Positions 9,616 through 17,839 are shown, counted from the stretch's first letter. The stretch is 34,967 bases of DNA from Caulobacter sp. 32-67-35 (GCA_002280875.1 NCEV01000068.1:1-34967); one strand, 5' to 3'. Made by a program: numbers and translations. Notes: generated by a model from the sequence alone, not told the origin.

Positions 9616-10971
9616 ATGGCCTCGGCCGCCGAACAACTCGCAGCCAATATGAATTTCGCGTCGTTCCAAAAGGCGACCGAACTTCACAAGCGCATCTGGT
9701 TCACGATCATCGCCTTGGTCGTCTTCCGTCTTGGCACCTATGTGCCGATCCCCGGCATCAATCCGGAAGCCTTCGCCAACGCCTTCGCGGGCCAGTCGCA
9801 GGGCATCCTGGGCATGTTCAACATGTTCTCGGGGGGCGCCGTCGAACGGATGGCGATCTTCTCGCTGAACGTCATGCCCTACATCAGCGCCTCGATCATC
9901 GTGCAGCTGATGGGCTCGGTGTATCCGCCGTGGGAAAAGCTGAAGAAGGAAGGCGGCGAAGCCGGCCGCAAGACCCTCAACCAGTACACGCGCTATCTGG
10001 CCGTGGTTCTGGCCATCGTGCAGTCGTTCTCGATCGCGGTTGGTCTGCACAGCCAGCCTGGCCTGGTGTTCGAAGGCATCAGCGCGCCCTTCTTCATCGC
10101 CTCCACCGTGGTGGCGCTGACGGGCGGCACGCTGTTCCTGATGTGGCTGGGCGAGCAGATCACCAGCCGCGGGGTGGGTAACGGCGTCTCGCTGATCATC
10201 TTCGCCGGCATCGTGGCGGGCCTGCCGCGCGGCATCGGCCAGCTGCTGGTGCAGTCGCAGACTTCGGGCAACTATCTGCCGCTGTTCGTGATCATGCTGC
10301 TGGCGGTTGCGGCCGTGTGGGCGATCGTCTTCATCGAGCGCTCGCAGCGCCGGCTGCTGGTTCACTATCCCAAGCGCCAGCAGGGCAACCGCATGATCGG
10401 CGGCGACACCTCGTTCATGCCGCTGAAGATCAACACCGCCGGCGTCATCCCGCCGATCTTCGCCTCCAGCCTGCTGCTGCTGCCGACGACCGCCATGGGC
10501 TTCCTGTCGACGGCGACCCTGCCGGCCTGGGCCGGCTGGCTGCCGGGGACCGTGGGCGCGCTGCAGCATGGCCAGCCGGCCTTCATGCTGATGTATGCGG
10601 GCCTGATCATCTTCTTCTCGTTTTTCTACACCTCGGTGGTGTTCAACCCCGATGAGACGGCCGAGAACCTGCGCAAGTATGGCGGCTTCCTGCCGGGCAT
10701 CCGTCCAGGCAAGCGCACGGCCGAGTATCTGGACTATGTGCTGACCCGCCTGACGGTGATCGGCGCGGCCTACATCACGGCGGTCTGCCTGATCCCTGAG
10801 ATCATGATGACCGGGCTGGGCGCGACCCAGTTCGCCCTGGGCGGCACCTCGGTGCTCATCGTGGTGACCGTGACCATGGACACCGTGGCCCAGATCCAGT
10901 CCCAGCTGCTGGCGCACCAGTACGAGGGCCTGATCAAGAAGTCGAAACTCAGGGGCGGCAAGGGCCGCTAG
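9616..10971 (+). CDS. secY: Protein translocase subunit SecY
   Basis: SecY is the channel-forming subunit of the SecYEG translocon in the inner membrane. The 451-residue protein has the ten hydrophobic segments expected. The first signature GTYVPIPGIN lies at about residues 36-45, GIFNMFSGG-like GMFNMFSGGAVERM at about 60-74, and the cytosolic loop with ERSQRRLLVHYPKRQ at about 242-256. Loop C5 carries the essential arginine region FLPGIRPGKRT (about 358-368). A GGGGAATTGA leader precedes the ATG. It sits after rplO in the usual order but 142 bases away, beyond two palindromic structures, and ends in a strong terminator. Confidence 0.98.
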   Translation: MASAAEQLAANMNFASFQKATELHKRIWFTIIALVVFRLGTYVPIPGINPEAFANAFAGQSQGILGMFNMFSGGAVERMAIFSLNVMPYISASIIVQLMGSVYPPWEKLKKEGGEAGRKTLNQYTRYLAVVLAIVQSFSIAVGLHSQPGLVFEGISAPFFIASTVVALTGGTLFLMWLGEQITSRGVGNGVSLIIFAGIVAGLPRGIGQLLVQSQTSGNYLPLFVIMLLAVAAVWAIVFIERSQRRLLVHYPKRQQGNRMIGGDTSFMPLKINTAGVIPPIFASSLLLLPTTAMGFLSTATLPAWAGWLPGTVGALQHGQPAFMLMYAGLIIFFSFFYTSVVFNPDETAENLRKYGGFLPGIRPGKRTAEYLDYVLTRLTVIGAAYITAVCLIPEIMMTGLGATQFALGGTSVLIVVTVTMDTVAQIQSQLLAHQYEGLIKKSKLRGGKGR

Positions 10972-10987
10972 CAACGATAAAGCGTTT

Positions 10988-11027
10988 CGGAAGCCGGTTT
11001 GTCACAAAACCGGCTTCCGTTTTTTTT
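10988..11027 (+). terminator. Strong intrinsic terminator after secY
   Basis: A 13-bp perfect stem (CGGAAGCCGGTTT with AAACCGGCTTCCG) has a 6-base loop and is followed by eight T residues. It starts 17 bases after the secY stop. This is a textbook Rho-independent terminator and should close the long ribosomal transcript before adk. Confidence 0.93.
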
Positions 11028-11092
11028 CGCCGCACTCTAGGTCTGCGGGGAAGTGACCGAGCGGAGACTCGGCGACGCGCGAAGGGGCATTC

Positions 11093-11662
11093 ATGAACTT
11101 GATCCTGTTCGGACCGCCGGCGGCGGGGAAGGGGACTCAGGCCAAGCGGCTCGTCACCGAGCGCGGCATGGTCCAGCTTTCCACCGGCGACATGCTCCGG
11201 GCGGCCATCGCGTCAGGCTCTGACCTGGGCGCGCGCGTGAAGGGCGTTCTGGACCGTGGCGAGCTGGTGACCGACGAGATCGTCATCGCGCTTATCGAGG
11301 ACCGCCTGCCGGAGGCTGAGGCCGCTGGCGGCGCCATCTTCGACGGATTTCCCCGCACCGTAGCTCAGGCGCAGGCGCTGGATAAAATGCTGGCCGCCCG
11401 CGGCCAGAAGATCGACCTCGTCCTCCGACTCAAGGTAGACGAACCGTCCTTGATCGAACGGATCTCCAAGAGATTTGCCGAGCAGGGCAGGGCCGACGAC
11501 AACCCGGAAGTCTTCGTGACGCGGTTGGCCCAGTACAACGCCCAGACCGCCCCTCTGCTGCCCTACTATGTGGAGCAGGGGAAGTTGACGGAGCTGGACG
11601 GGATGGCGGACGTGGAAACGGTCGCCGCCTCTATCGACGCGGCGCTTTCGGGCGCGGCGTAA
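11093..11662 (+). CDS. adk: Adenylate kinase
   Basis: Adk interconverts ATP + AMP and 2 ADP in the cytoplasm. The 189-residue protein has the P-loop GPPAAGKGT at residues 7-15, the AMP-binding STGDMLR motif at about 30-36 and the DGFPRT motif near 84-89. A short LID (about residues 124-138) lacks the zinc-binding cysteines, as in the short alphaproteobacterial form. A GAAGGGG Shine-Dalgarno precedes the ATG. Its place between secY and rpsM is typical, but here it is isolated by the secY terminator upstream and the rpsM promoter downstream. No convincing promoter was seen in the 65 bases between terminator and ATG. Confidence 0.97.
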   Translation: MNLILFGPPAAGKGTQAKRLVTERGMVQLSTGDMLRAAIASGSDLGARVKGVLDRGELVTDEIVIALIEDRLPEAEAAGGAIFDGFPRTVAQAQALDKMLAARGQKIDLVLRLKVDEPSLIERISKRFAEQGRADDNPEVFVTRLAQYNAQTAPLLPYYVEQGKLTELDGMADVETVAASIDAALSGAA

Positions 11663-11700
11663 GACATTTTCAATTCGTTGATTTTCGGCGGATTCAACCA

Positions 11701-11728
11701 TTGACGGCGGCGCAACGATCCCTATAAC
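11701..11728 (+). promoter_or_regulatory. Housekeeping sigma promoter of the alpha operon
   Basis: TTGACG at 11701-11706 and TATAAC at 11723-11728 are separated by 16 bases. The -35 and the CCTATAAC form of the -10 fit the Caulobacter housekeeping consensus (TTGACGS and GCTANAWC type). It lies 39 bases after the adk stop and about 108 bases before the rpsM start, leaving a leader of about 100 bases. Confidence 0.8.
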
Positions 11729-11758
11729 GGGGCGCTTCCGCGAAAGGGCGCGATCTGT

Positions 11759-11796
11759 GCGCGCCGGACTGGGTCGAAAGACCGGGCCGGGCGCGC
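11759..11796 (+). other. Structured 5' leader of the rpsM operon
   Basis: GCGCGCC (11759-11765) pairs with GGCGCGC (11790-11796). Inside lies GGTC-GAAA-GACC (11772-11783), a stem capped by a GAAA (GNRA) tetraloop. It lies between the promoter at 11701-11728 and rpsM, so it would form in the mRNA leader. It could be a ribosomal-protein feedback site; that role is inferred from position only. Confidence 0.5.
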
Positions 11797-11835
11797 CGTT
11801 CGCGTCTTTAGTGCGTGACTAGGAGAACATTAGAC

Positions 11836-12204
11836 GTGGCCCGTATCGCAGGCGTCAACATCCCGACGAACAAGCGCGTTTTGATCGCGCTTCAGTACAT
11901 TCATGGCATCGGCCAGAAGTCCGCTCGTGACATCGTCACGAAGGTGGGCCTGGACGACACCCGCCGCGTCAACCAGCTGACCGACGCTGAGGTCCTGCAG
12001 ATCCGTGAAACGATCGACAAGGACTTCACGGTCGAAGGCGACCTGCGCCGCGAAAACTCCATGAACATCAAGCGCCTGATGGACCTGGCCTGCTATCGCG
12101 GCCTGCGTCACCGTAAGGGCCTTCCGGTCCGCGGTCAGCGCACGCACACGAACGCTCGCACCCGCAAGGGTCCGGCCAAGCCGATCGCCGGCAAGAAGAA
12201 ATAA
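11836..12204 (+). CDS. rpsM: 30S ribosomal protein S13
   Basis: S13 is a head protein contacting P-site tRNA and forming inter-subunit bridges. With a GTG start at 11836 the protein is 122 residues, beginning (M)[13 protein letters not shown], and it has YIHGIG (about 21-26) and the C-terminal [23 protein letters not shown] signature. An earlier in-frame GTG at 11815 lies upstream of the AGGAGA Shine-Dalgarno (11821-11826) and is rejected. First gene of the alpha operon. Confidence 0.96.
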   Translation: MARIAGVNIPTNKRVLIALQYIHGIGQKSARDIVTKVGLDDTRRVNQLTDAEVLQIRETIDKDFTVEGDLRRENSMNIKRLMDLACYRGLRHRKGLPVRGQRTHTNARTRKGPAKPIAGKKK

Positions 12205-12216
12205 GGTAGCCTGACG

Positions 12217-12606
12217 ATGGCCAAGGAACCGGGTCGCGTTAAAAAGCGCGAACGCAAGAACATCACTTCGGGCGTGGCGCACGTGAACGCCTCGTTCAAC
12301 AACACCATGATCACCATCACCGACGCTCAGGGAAACACGATTTCCTGGTCCAGCGCCGGCGCGATGGGCTTCAAGGGTTCGCGCAAGTCGACCCCGTACG
12401 CCGCTCAGATGGCTGCGGAAGACGCGGGCAAGAAGGCTGCCGAGCACGGCGTGAAGACCCTTGAGGTCAACGTGTCGGGTCCGGGTTCGGGCCGTGAGTC
12501 GGCTCTGCGCGCCCTTCAGGCCGCAGGCATGACGATCACGACGATCCGCGATGTCACGCCGATCCCGCACAACGGCTGCCGTCCGCCCAAGCGTCGTCGC
12601 GTCTAG
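12217..12606 (+). CDS. rpsK: 30S ribosomal protein S11
   Basis: S11 forms part of the platform near the mRNA exit. The 129-residue protein contains [19 protein letters not shown] (about residues 22-40) and ends with the conserved [17 protein letters not shown]. It lies 12 bases after rpsM. Its stop is followed by only 29 bases of unexplained sequence before recognisable rpoA codons begin. Confidence 0.97.
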   Translation: MAKEPGRVKKRERKNITSGVAHVNASFNNTMITITDAQGNTISWSSAGAMGFKGSRKSTPYAAQMAAEDAGKKAAEHGVKTLEVNVSGPGSGRESALRALQAAGMTITTIRDVTPIPHNGCRPPKRRRV

Positions 12607-12665
12607 TACTTTTTAGACTCAATTCTCCTTCGCCTGGCGCCGACGCGACCCGCAAGGCGCGGATC

Positions 12666-13595
12666 GTGGCTGAGCCTCTCGAGCGTGGCTTCGGCGTGAC
12701 GCTCGGCAACGCGCTCCGCCGCGTTCTGCTCTCGTCGCTTCAGGGCGCCGCCGTTACCGCCATCCAGATTGATGGCGTTGTCCACGAATTCTCCTCGCTC
12801 GAAGGCGTCCGCGAAGACGTCGTCGACATCGTTCTGAACATCAAGCAACTGGCCGTGCGCATGCACGCCGAGGGCCCCAAGCGCATGACCCTGCGCGCCA
12901 CGGGCCCTGGCCCGGTGACCGCGGGTCAGATCGAAACGCCTTCGGACATCGAGATCCTGAACCCCGACCACGTGCTGTGCACGCTGGACGACGGCGCCAC
13001 CGTGCGCATGGAGTTCACGGTCAACACCGGCAAGGGTTACGTCCCGGCCGACAAGAACCGTCCGGAAGACGCGCCGATCGGCCTGATCGCCGTCGACGCC
13101 CTGTACTCGCCGGTCAAGCGTGTCGCCTATCGCGTCGAGCCCACCCGTCAGGGTCAGTCGCTGGACTATGACAAGCTGATCCTGGAAGTCGAAACCAACG
13201 GCGCCGTTACGCCGGTGGACGCCGTGGCCTACGCCGCCCGGATCCTGCAAGACCAACTGCAGATCTTCATCACCTTCGAAGAGCCCAAGGCCAAGTCGGC
13301 CGACGAGGCCAAGCCTGAGCTGCCGTTCAACCCGGCGCTCCTGAAGAAGGTCGATGAGCTGGAACTGTCGGTGCGTTCGGCCAACTGCCTGAAGAACGAC
13401 AACATCGTCTACATCGGCGATCTGATCCAGAAGACCGAAGCCGAGATGCTGCGCACGCCGAACTTCGGCCGCAAGTCCTTGAACGAAATCAAGGAAGTGC
13501 TGGCTGGCATGGCGCTGCACCTGGGTATGGACGTGCCCAACTGGCCGCCCGAAAACATCGAAGACCTGGCCAAGAAGTTCGAAGACCAGATCTAA
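12666..13595 (+). CDS. rpoA: RNA polymerase alpha subunit, 5' end missing
   Basis: RpoA dimerises to nucleate RNA polymerase and binds UP elements and activators. The frame from GTG 12666 gives 309 residues, starting [19 protein letters not shown]. The N-terminal dimerisation domain runs to about residue 205 and the C-terminal domain ([18 protein letters not shown], then [14 protein letters not shown]) to the end. Ten codons upstream of 12666 (12636-12665) still encode [10 protein letters not shown], which also matches RpoA, so the gene originally extended further. Caulobacter-type RpoA is near 338 residues and begins with about 19 residues that are absent here. No in-frame ATG, GTG or TTG and no good Shine-Dalgarno precedes 12636. 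The domain body is intact; the start region is deleted or missing from the sequence. Confidence 0.93.
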   Translation: MAEPLERGFGVTLGNALRRVLLSSLQGAAVTAIQIDGVVHEFSSLEGVREDVVDIVLNIKQLAVRMHAEGPKRMTLRATGPGPVTAGQIETPSDIEILNPDHVLCTLDDGATVRMEFTVNTGKGYVPADKNRPEDAPIGLIAVDALYSPVKRVAYRVEPTRQGQSLDYDKLILEVETNGAVTPVDAVAYAARILQDQLQIFITFEEPKAKSADEAKPELPFNPALLKKVDELELSVRSANCLKNDNIVYIGDLIQKTEAEMLRTPNFGRKSLNEIKEVLAGMALHLGMDVPNWPPENIEDLAKKFEDQI

Positions 13596-13620
13596 GGCTA
13601 GAGACTACGCGCTCGATCCG

Positions 13621-13655
13621 GGCCGCTCGTCATCCTTCGGGAATGGCGGGCGGCC
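13621..13655 (+). other. UUCG-capped hairpin between rpoA and rplQ
   Basis: GGCCGCTCGTCATCC (13621-13635) pairs with GGAATGGCGGGCGGCC (13640-13655) with one bulged A and two G-U pairs, capped by the very stable CC-UUCG-GG loop. TTTT follows six bases after the stem (13662-13665), so it is not a standard terminator. It may be an attenuator or an mRNA processing or stability element in the 192-base gap before rplQ. Confidence 0.55.
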
Positions 13656-13787
13656 TGGGCCTTTTGAAGCCGCAACTGCGGTGGAGGGCCCCGGCGCTTC
13701 GTTCTGACCCGGCCGGGAACAGGCTGGGATGGGTGACAATCAGCGCTAGATCGCGCCACTGCGGGCCAAGGCCCAGGAGACACTACA

Positions 13788-14201
13788 ATGCGTCACGGTA
13801 AAGCTCACCGTAAACTCGGCCGCACGTCCGCTCACCGCACCGCCATGTTCGCCAACATGTCGGCGAGCTTGATCAAGCACGAGCAGATCGTCACCACCCT
13901 GCCCAAGGCCAAGGAACTGCGTCCCTTCGTCGAAAAGCTGGTCACCCTGGCCAAGCGCGGCGACCTGCATGCGCGTCGTCAGGCCATCAGCATCGTTCGC
14001 GACGTCGAACAGGTCGGCAAGCTGTTCGCCGCCATCGGCCCGCGTTACCAGTCGCGTCAGGGCGGTTACATCCGCGTCCTGAAGGCCGGCTTCCGCTATG
14101 GCGACAACGCCCCGCTGGCCGTGATCGAGTTCGTCGACCGCGACGTCTCGGCCAAGGGCAAGGACTCGGGCCCGGACTACTCGGCCCAAGCCGAAGACTA
14201 A
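13788..14201 (+). CDS. rplQ: 50S ribosomal protein L17
   Basis: L17 is a 50S protein near the tunnel exit. The 137-residue protein begins [24 protein letters not shown], the invariant L17 N terminus. After the ~115-residue core it has a short acidic tail. An AGGAGAC Shine-Dalgarno precedes the ATG. Last gene of the alpha operon, closed by a bidirectional terminator. Confidence 0.97.
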   Translation: MRHGKAHRKLGRTSAHRTAMFANMSASLIKHEQIVTTLPKAKELRPFVEKLVTLAKRGDLHARRQAISIVRDVEQVGKLFAAIGPRYQSRQGGYIRVLKAGFRYGDNAPLAVIEFVDRDVSAKGKDSGPDYSAQAED

Positions 14202-14221
14202 TTCTCAGCTTTTGCTGACGG

Positions 14222-14253
14222 AAAAGGCCCCGGAGCGATCCGGGGCCTTTTTT
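14222..14253. terminator. Bidirectional intrinsic terminator after rplQ
   Basis: GGCCCCGGA (14226-14234) pairs with TCCGGGGCC (14239-14247) around a GCGA loop, extended by AAAA on the left and TTTT on the right, with six T residues in total. The A-tract on the left gives a U-tract for the opposite strand, so it can also terminate the minus-strand ABC transporter operon that ends at 14296. Confidence 0.9.
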
Positions 14254-14295
14254 GCGTTTTGGTGTCCGATCAAGTGAGGCGAGCGCATGCGTGTT

Positions 14296-14511
14296 TTATG
14301 GTTGAAGCGCTCGGATCGTTCCTGAGATCAGGAAAGCCCAAAAGGTAACGTGCAGGGCGAGGACGAGCCAGAAGGCCTTCGGCGCCTTTGCTAGTTCTAC
14401 GTAAAACGGTACCCCGAAAGTCCGGAGGGGCAGAGCTACTCGCCGCCGAAAAACGATTTGGTATCCGTCCCATAGAAGGCCGCCCGTCAGCAATAGGACG
14501 AAGACGATCAT
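14296..14511 (-). CDS. Small membrane protein at the end of the ABC operon
   Basis: I do not recognise a family. The 71-residue product has two hydrophobic stretches: about residues 1-16 (IVFVLLLTGGLLW), then a basic stretch (RRRVALPLR), then about residues 46-66 (AFWLVLALHVTFWAFLISG). It begins 6 bases after the permease stop with GGGAG about 9 bases ahead of the ATG, which supports translation as the third gene of the operon. No ABC or regulatory motif is visible. It could be an accessory subunit of the exporter; that is inferred from context only. Confidence 0.55.
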   Translation of the reverse strand: MIVFVLLLTGGLLWDGYQIVFRRRVALPLRTFGVPFYVELAKAPKAFWLVLALHVTFWAFLISGTIRALQP

Positions 14512-14517
14512 GCGCAG

Positions 14518-15333
14518 CTACTCCCGCGTCAAATCCTGCTGCTGGAACAGCACGATGGCCCCCGCCGTCAGCGCCGCGATCCAGCCCAGCAGAACCAGCA
14601 GCGCCCAGCCCGCCGGTCCGCCGTCCATGCCCGCGTGGGACGGGGCGCTCACGAAGGCGCGGAGCAGGTCGGCGTCATAGGCGGGTATGGCCAGAGCCTT
14701 CCAGGTCGGTTCCGGGGTCATGCCCAGCGTGGCCGCCAGGATCGACTGGACGAAGCGGACCACCAGGCAGACCACGACCGCCGCCATCGGCGAGCGCGCC
14801 ACGACCGCCACGCAGGCGGCAAGGGCGGCGAGACTCATGGCCTCCAGCCAGGTGACCACGAAGACGCCGGCGATTTCCGAAAGGCCCAGGGTCGAGGCGA
14901 CGATGGCCTTGCCGTTGATCCCCGCGCCGATCACGGCCGCCGCCAGGGTCAGCGCCACGGTCAGGACCAGGCTCCACATGATCGCCTCGCCGATCACGAT
15001 CAGCTTGGCGGCCAGCAGGTTGAAGCGGCTGTTGCGCGGCGTGCGCAGGCGCCAGGTCTCCCAGCGATAGTCGCCGGCCAGGATCGAGGCGGCGCCGATC
15101 ATCAGGAACAGCGCCGCCATGGTCGAGGCGCCATTGCCCAGCGCCTTGATAACCTGGGCGGCCAGATCGACGGTCGCGCCCGGCATCGGCCGCTTGATGA
15201 TGGTGCGGACGAACAGGTCGCCGCCCATGGCGAGGATAAAGCCCACCAGCGGCGCGAAGCCGAAGCCCCAGAACAGGGCCGAGCGGTCGCGCAGCAGGCG
15301 GAAGCGTTCGGCGGCGATGGCGTCGGCCAGCAT
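14518..15333 (-). CDS. ABC-2 type transporter permease
   Basis: A multi-pass inner membrane protein of 271 residues with about six hydrophobic segments (around residues 24-40, 75-95, 120-145, 155-180, 185-210 and 245-265). The layout suits an ABC-2 exporter permease, although no sequence signature fixes the substrate. Its start shares one base with the ATPase stop (15333), so the two are translationally coupled and almost certainly form one transporter. Confidence 0.8.
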   Translation of the reverse strand: MLADAIAAERFRLLRDRSALFWGFGFAPLVGFILAMGGDLFVRTIIKRPMPGATVDLAAQVIKALGNGASTMAALFLMIGAASILAGDYRWETWRLRTPRNSRFNLLAAKLIVIGEAIMWSLVLTVALTLAAAVIGAGINGKAIVASTLGLSEIAGVFVVTWLEAMSLAALAACVAVVARSPMAAVVVCLVVRFVQSILAATLGMTPEPTWKALAIPAYDADLLRAFVSAPSHAGMDGGPAGWALLVLLGWIAALTAGAIVLFQQQDLTRE

Positions 15334-16250
15334 CAGGCGGCTCCTTCCGGGGCGGCGGCCGTGGGCGTCTGGCCCAGCGATTTCAGATAGACGCCTTCAA
15401 GGTCGACCTCGCGCCAGCGGGCCTCGACGATCTCGGCGCCGGCCTCGACCAGGGCGCGGATCACGGCCGGCGCCTCGGCGCGCGGAATGTCGGCCAGCAC
15501 GGCGTCGGGTCCATCGGCCTGGCCGCGATCAGCCAGCACCGCCAGGACCGGGGCGAGGGGGGAGGCCAGGGTCAGGCGCAGGCGAGCTTCCCCGGCGGTG
15601 AGTTCAGCCACGCCGCCTTCAGCCACCACCCTGCCGTGCGAGAGGATGGCGACGCGATCGCAGACGCGCTTGACCTCGTCCAGCTGGTGGCTGGCCAGGA
15701 TCACGGTGACGCCCTCGTGTCGGGCCAGGTCCACGATCAGGGCGCGAATCTCCTGAATGCCGGCCGGGTCCATGCCGCTGGTCGGCTCGTCCAGGATCAC
15801 CAGTTCGGGACGGGTGAGGAAGGCGGCGGCCAGGCCCAGGCGTTGCTTCATGCCCACCGAGAAACCGCTGGTGGCGCGGTCGGCGGCGTGGGTCAGACTG
15901 ACCCGCTCGAGCCAGGCGGCGATATCAGGGTTCTGGAACCCGCTCTCCAGCGCCAGCATGCGCAGGGTGTCGCGCGCGGTCAGATAGGGCGGATAGCGCG
16001 GCGTCTCGATCATCGCGCCCACCCGGCGCAGGGCGGCCACGTCGCCGGCGGGCGCGCCAAACAGCCGCGCGGTCCCGCTGGTGGGCCGCACCAGGCCCAG
16101 GGCGATGCGAAACAGGGTGCTCTTGCCCGCGCCGTTGGGACCCAGCACGCCGAACACGCCGCCGGCCGGAATGGCGATGGAAAAGTCGTCGAGCGCGCGC
16201 ACCGCCCCGTAGGTCTTGGTGAGGCCGGTGGCCTCAAGGGCGATGCTCAT
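15333..16250 (-). CDS. ABC transporter ATP-binding protein
   Basis: ATPase that powers the exporter formed with the downstream permease. With the start at 16250 it has 305 residues beginning MSIALEATGLTKTYG. Walker A GPNGAGKST is at residues 37-45, the signature FSVGMKQRL (in place of LSGGQ) at about 130-138, and Walker B LVILDEP at about 150-156 followed by the D-loop SGMDP. A C-terminal domain of about 90 residues is typical of the DrrA/CcmA-like subfamily that drives ABC-2 exporters. An upstream extension to 16295 is open but does not look like ABC protein. Substrate unknown. Confidence 0.88.
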   Translation of the reverse strand: MSIALEATGLTKTYGAVRALDDFSIAIPAGGVFGVLGPNGAGKSTLFRIALGLVRPTSGTARLFGAPAGDVAALRRVGAMIETPRYPPYLTARDTLRMLALESGFQNPDIAAWLERVSLTHAADRATSGFSVGMKQRLGLAAAFLTRPELVILDEPTSGMDPAGIQEIRALIVDLARHEGVTVILASHQLDEVKRVCDRVAILSHGRVVAEGGVAELTAGEARLRLTLASPLAPVLAVLADRGQADGPDAVLADIPRAEAPAVIRALVEAGAEIVEARWREVDLEGVYLKSLGQTPTAAAPEGAA

Positions 16251-16325
16251 GCGAGGGCGGCTTCCATAACGGCAGAATCCTGTCGATGGCGGCAACTATG
16301 GGGGTGCGCTTGTCGCCCGCCAAGT

Positions 16326-16368
16326 TAAGACGAGGTCTTACGCCGCTGTCATACGCCCCTGTCATACG
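16326..16368. promoter_or_regulatory. Inverted and direct repeats in a divergent intergenic region
   Basis: An inverted repeat TAAGAC-GAG-GTCTTA (16326-16340) is followed by two copies of CTGTCATACG (16346-16355 and 16359-16368) spaced 13 bases apart. They sit between the divergent ABC ATPase and phosphodiesterase genes, where regulators of both would bind. No -35/-10 pair was identified with confidence. Confidence 0.4.
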
Positions 16369-16421
16369 GGCGAGACGTCCCACTGGCATCGACGCCGCCA
16401 GACTGTCGAAAGGGTTACGCC

Positions 16422-17666
16422 ATGAAAAGCCTGTTGCGCGCTGTGGCCTTGGGCGCCGCCCTGCTGCTGTCGGCCTGCGCCTCGCTGGGCCAGGACGCCG
16501 CGCCGGCCCAGAGCCGGCTGACCGTCCTGGTGGGCATTGACGGTTTCCGCGCCGACTATCTGGACAAGGGCGACAGCCCGACCCTGGACGCCCTGGCCGC
16601 CAGCGGCGCGCGCGGCGCCATGCGGCCCTCGTTCCCGACCCTGACCTTTCCCAACCACTACACCCTGATCACCGGCAAGCGGCCCGACCGCAACGGCATC
16701 GTCAACAATGTGATGGAGGACGCGCAGTTTCCGGGCGTGACCTTCAAGATGTCCAATGCGCAGGCCGTCCGGGACGGTCGCTGGTGGGATCAGGCCCTGC
16801 CGCTTTGGGTCTCGGCCGAGACGCAGGGCTATAAGGCTGGGGCGATGTTCTGGCCGGGCTCGGAAGCCGAAATCGCCGGGGTGCGGCCCTCGCGCTGGAT
16901 GGTCTTCAACCAGGCCATGCCGTCGAACGACCGGGTCGATACGCTGCTGGCCTGGCTGGATGATCCCAAGGGACCAGAGCTGCGGCTTGCCACCCTCTAT
17001 TTCGACGTGGTCGACACCCAGGGTCACCACTATGGACCAGGCTCGCCGGAGGCGCGCGCCGCCGTCGCCGAGGTCGATCGCGCGATGGCCAGACTGGTCG
17101 AGGGCCTGAAGGCGCGCGGGCGGTTCGACACCACCGACATCGTCGTCGTCGCCGACCATGGCATGGCGCCGGTGCCCGCCGCTCAGCGCTGGCCGCTGGA
17201 CGATGTGGTCGATCTGTCCAAGGTCCGGCTCGTCACCACGGGCGCGGTCGTTGGCCTGACGCCCTTGCCCGGCTTTGAAGCGGAGGTCGAAGCGGCGCTG
17301 CTGAAGCCGCTGCCGCACCTGACCTGCTGGAAGAAGGGCCAGATCCCCGAGCGCTATCACTATGGCCGCAATCCGCGCGTGCCGGCCATTGTCTGTCTTT
17401 CGGAGACGGGGTGGTATGTGACCACCCGCGAGATGATGGCCAGGCCCGGCCGGCGGGACGGGCCGATCGGCGGCCAGCACGGCTTTGATCCCTATGACCC
17501 GGCCATGCGCGCGGTGTTCGTCGCCCATGGTCCTTCGATCCGGTCAGGCGTGGTTCTGCCGGATTTCGACAATGTCGATGTCTATCCGCTGCTGGCCAGG
17601 ATCTCGGGCGTGAAGCCCGAAGACGGCGATGGCAGCCTCAAGGTGGTGGGGCAGGCGCTGAAATAG
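16422..17666 (+). CDS. Nucleotide pyrophosphatase/phosphodiesterase lipoprotein
   Basis: A member of the alkaline phosphatase superfamily (NPP type), which cleaves phosphodiester or pyrophosphate bonds with two zinc ions. The 414-residue protein has a lipoprotein signal with lipobox LLSAC (Cys19), so it is probably anchored in the envelope. Visible metal and catalytic residues are D40 in GIDGFRADY, the nucleophile Thr75 in FPTLTFPNHYTL, DVVDTQGHHYGP, VVVADHGMAPV and GGQHGFDP. All the expected elements are present, and length is normal. It stands alone, divergent from the ABC operon. Physiological substrate cannot be read from sequence. Confidence 0.88.
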   Translation: MKSLLRAVALGAALLLSACASLGQDAAPAQSRLTVLVGIDGFRADYLDKGDSPTLDALAASGARGAMRPSFPTLTFPNHYTLITGKRPDRNGIVNNVMEDAQFPGVTFKMSNAQAVRDGRWWDQALPLWVSAETQGYKAGAMFWPGSEAEIAGVRPSRWMVFNQAMPSNDRVDTLLAWLDDPKGPELRLATLYFDVVDTQGHHYGPGSPEARAAVAEVDRAMARLVEGLKARGRFDTTDIVVVADHGMAPVPAAQRWPLDDVVDLSKVRLVTTGAVVGLTPLPGFEAEVEAALLKPLPHLTCWKKGQIPERYHYGRNPRVPAIVCLSETGWYVTTREMMARPGRRDGPIGGQHGFDPYDPAMRAVFVAHGPSIRSGVVLPDFDNVDVYPLLARISGVKPEDGDGSLKVVGQALK

Positions 17667-17701
17667 GCTTGCACACCTATGCCCCATGACCCAAAGAACC
17701 G

Positions 17702-17839
17702 CCTTCCTGAGCCTTGCGCCCAGGATCCATGTCGGCGGCAGGCCCTGACTTGGGGGCTGTTTGATACGCTCGGGCCTAGAACGCAAACCCAACCCCATGA
17801 CCTCTGAGCCCTGGGTCCTGGGCGCAAGGCCCAGGAAGG
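17702..17839. repeat. Long inverted repeat in the gap before the VOC gene
   Basis: A 27-base arm at 17702-17728 (core GCCTTGCGCCCAGGA) matches the reverse complement of 17813-17839 (core TCCTGGGCGCAAGGC) at 25 of 27 positions, with an 84-base centre. Each arm also contains short self-complementary pieces (CCTGGGC-type). It fills most of the 277-base gap 17667-17943. The form is that of a REP/MITE-like intergenic element; no transposase gene is visible in it. Confidence 0.65.

Noticed and set aside
9484-10974. Long minus-strand frame (496 codons) opposite secY
   Set aside because: Composition is that of an antisense shadow (rich in His/Arg/Gln/Asp) and secY is fully supported on the other strand.
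11815-11835. Earlier GTG start for rpsM
   Set aside because: It lies before the Shine-Dalgarno at 11821-11826 and would add seven residues not found in S13.
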